From NCBI GenBank assembly GCA_043818095.1, contig JBDRGD010000073.1:1-29847 (forward strand): a DNA stretch of 29,847 nt, read 5' to 3'. A model generated the notes under the pieces. It had not been told where the DNA came from, ran no database searches, and saw only the letters and a list, made by a program, of their open reading frames with translations. The position numbers and the translations under genes are program-made. This stretch comes from JBDRGD01 sp043818095. Lineage in GTDB: Bacteria; Chloroflexota; Dehalococcoidia; Dehalococcoidales; RBG-16-60-22. The stretch's first letter is position 1; every line of letters begins with the position of its first letter. Of this stretch, positions 29,222 through 29,847 are shown piece by piece.

Positions 29222-29847
29222 TTGAAAGTCGCGATTATCGGCGGCTCGGGGAAGATGGGGCGGTGGTTCGCCCGCCAGCTGAAGCAGGACGGCTACGAGG
29301 TCGTCATCAGCGGACGCGACCCGCAGAAGCTCCACGCCGCCGGCAGCGAGCTGGGCGTCGCTACCGCGGACAACGTCAGCGCCGCCCGGCAGGCGGATGT
29401 CATTCTACTTTCCGTAGCCATCGACAGCTTAACGGACGTGGTCCGGGAGCTGGGCCCCCACATCACCCCGGAGCAGGCGGTCATCGATGTCACCTCCGTC
29501 AAGGAGATGCCGGTTACCGCGATGCACCAGCACCTGCGCACCGCCAAGATACTCGGCACCCATCCCCTCTTCGGCCCCGGGGCGAAAGGCCTCTCCGGGC
29601 AGAACTTCGCCCTGACCCCCACCGGCGAGGCGGAAAAAGTCCTTGCCGCTAAAGTGACGCAATACCTCCGGGAAAAGGGCGCGCAGGTTACCGTGATGAC
29701 GCCCCGGGAGCATGACGCCATGATGACCGTCATCCTCGGCCTGGCGCATTTCATCGCCATCGTCTCCGCGGACACCGTGCTGGCAGCGGAAAACCCGCGT
29801 AACCTGGAAAAAATCAGCGGCGTGACCTATAAAGTTCTGCTAACGCT
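29222..29847 (+). CDS. tyrA: Prephenate dehydrogenase, 5' part
   Basis: The enzyme oxidatively decarboxylates prephenate to 4-hydroxyphenylpyruvate, the Tyr branch. The frame runs off the window end after about 208 residues. It begins with a Rossmann motif, KVAIIGGSGKMGRWFARQL, then VILLSVAIDSL, VIDVTSVKE, GTHPLFGPGAKGLSG (the conserved substrate-side segment) and GLAHFIAIVSADT. The start is TTG at 29222, one base after the microprotein stop, with AGGAC nearby; a later start would lose the nucleotide fold. The C-terminal part, including any ACT domain, is not visible. Confidence 0.92.
   Translation, partial: MKVAIIGGSGKMGRWFARQLKQDGYEVVISGRDPQKLHAAGSELGVATADNVSAARQADVILLSVAIDSLTDVVRELGPHITPEQAVIDVTSVKEMPVTAMHQHLRTAKILGTHPLFGPGAKGLSGQNFALTPTGEAEKVLAAKVTQYLREKGAQVTVMTPREHDAMMTVILGLAHFIAIVSADTVLAAENPRNLEKISGVTYKVLLT

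Overview
The window is about 30 kb of GC-rich bacterial chromosome dominated by housekeeping genes. I infer a Dehalococcoidia-like member of the Chloroflexota. The pointers are one unbroken str-S10-spc-alpha-L13/S9 cluster with no tuf between fusA and rpsJ, a 14-residue insertion in S12, a two-domain SIS-type phosphoglucose/phosphomannose isomerase, and an adjacent complete aro operon. This placement rests on remembered gene order and family resemblance, not on a search.

Layout. Positions 2-850 (+) hold the 3' part of a phosphoglucose/phosphomannose isomerase gene, which meets the ribosomal cluster tail-to-tail at a bidirectional terminator (about 849-891). Positions 906-20935 (-) hold 37 tightly packed genes, read from right to left: rpsL, rpsG, fusA, rpsJ, rplC, rplD, rplW, rplB, rpsS, rplV, rpsC, rplP, rpmC, rpsQ, rplN, rplX, rplE, rpsZ, rpsH, rplF, rplR, rpsE, rpmD, rplO, secY, adk, map, infA, rpmJ, rpsM, rpsK, rpsD, rpoA, rplQ, truA, rplM, rpsI. 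That is 30 ribosomal proteins plus EF-G, SecY, adenylate kinase, methionine aminopeptidase, IF-1, RNA polymerase alpha and TruA. Many neighbours overlap by 1, 4, 8 or 14 bases, which suggests co-transcription and translational coupling.

Positions 20936-21486 form a 551-base divergent control region. Leftward it carries a TTGACA/TAGACT promoter and a structured leader with a perfect 20-bp palindrome ahead of rpsL. Rightward it carries a TTGACA/TATATA promoter, an unlisted 26-codon leader peptide packed with Tyr, Phe and Trp codons (21320-21400), and an intrinsic terminator (21431-21456). Three mutually exclusive hairpins can be drawn by hand, so this looks like a ribosome-mediated attenuator for aromatic amino acids.

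Positions 21487-29847 (+) hold the operon it would control: aroF, aroB, aroD, aroE, aroK, aroA, aroC, pheA, a 36-residue membrane microprotein, and a tyrA-like prephenate dehydrogenase cut by the window end. Gene order follows reaction order from DAHP to chorismate and then to the Phe and Tyr branches. AroF carries an N-terminal regulatory domain and PheA an ACT domain, so transcriptional attenuation would sit on top of allosteric feedback. No tRNA, rRNA, CRISPR array, transposon or phage gene was seen.
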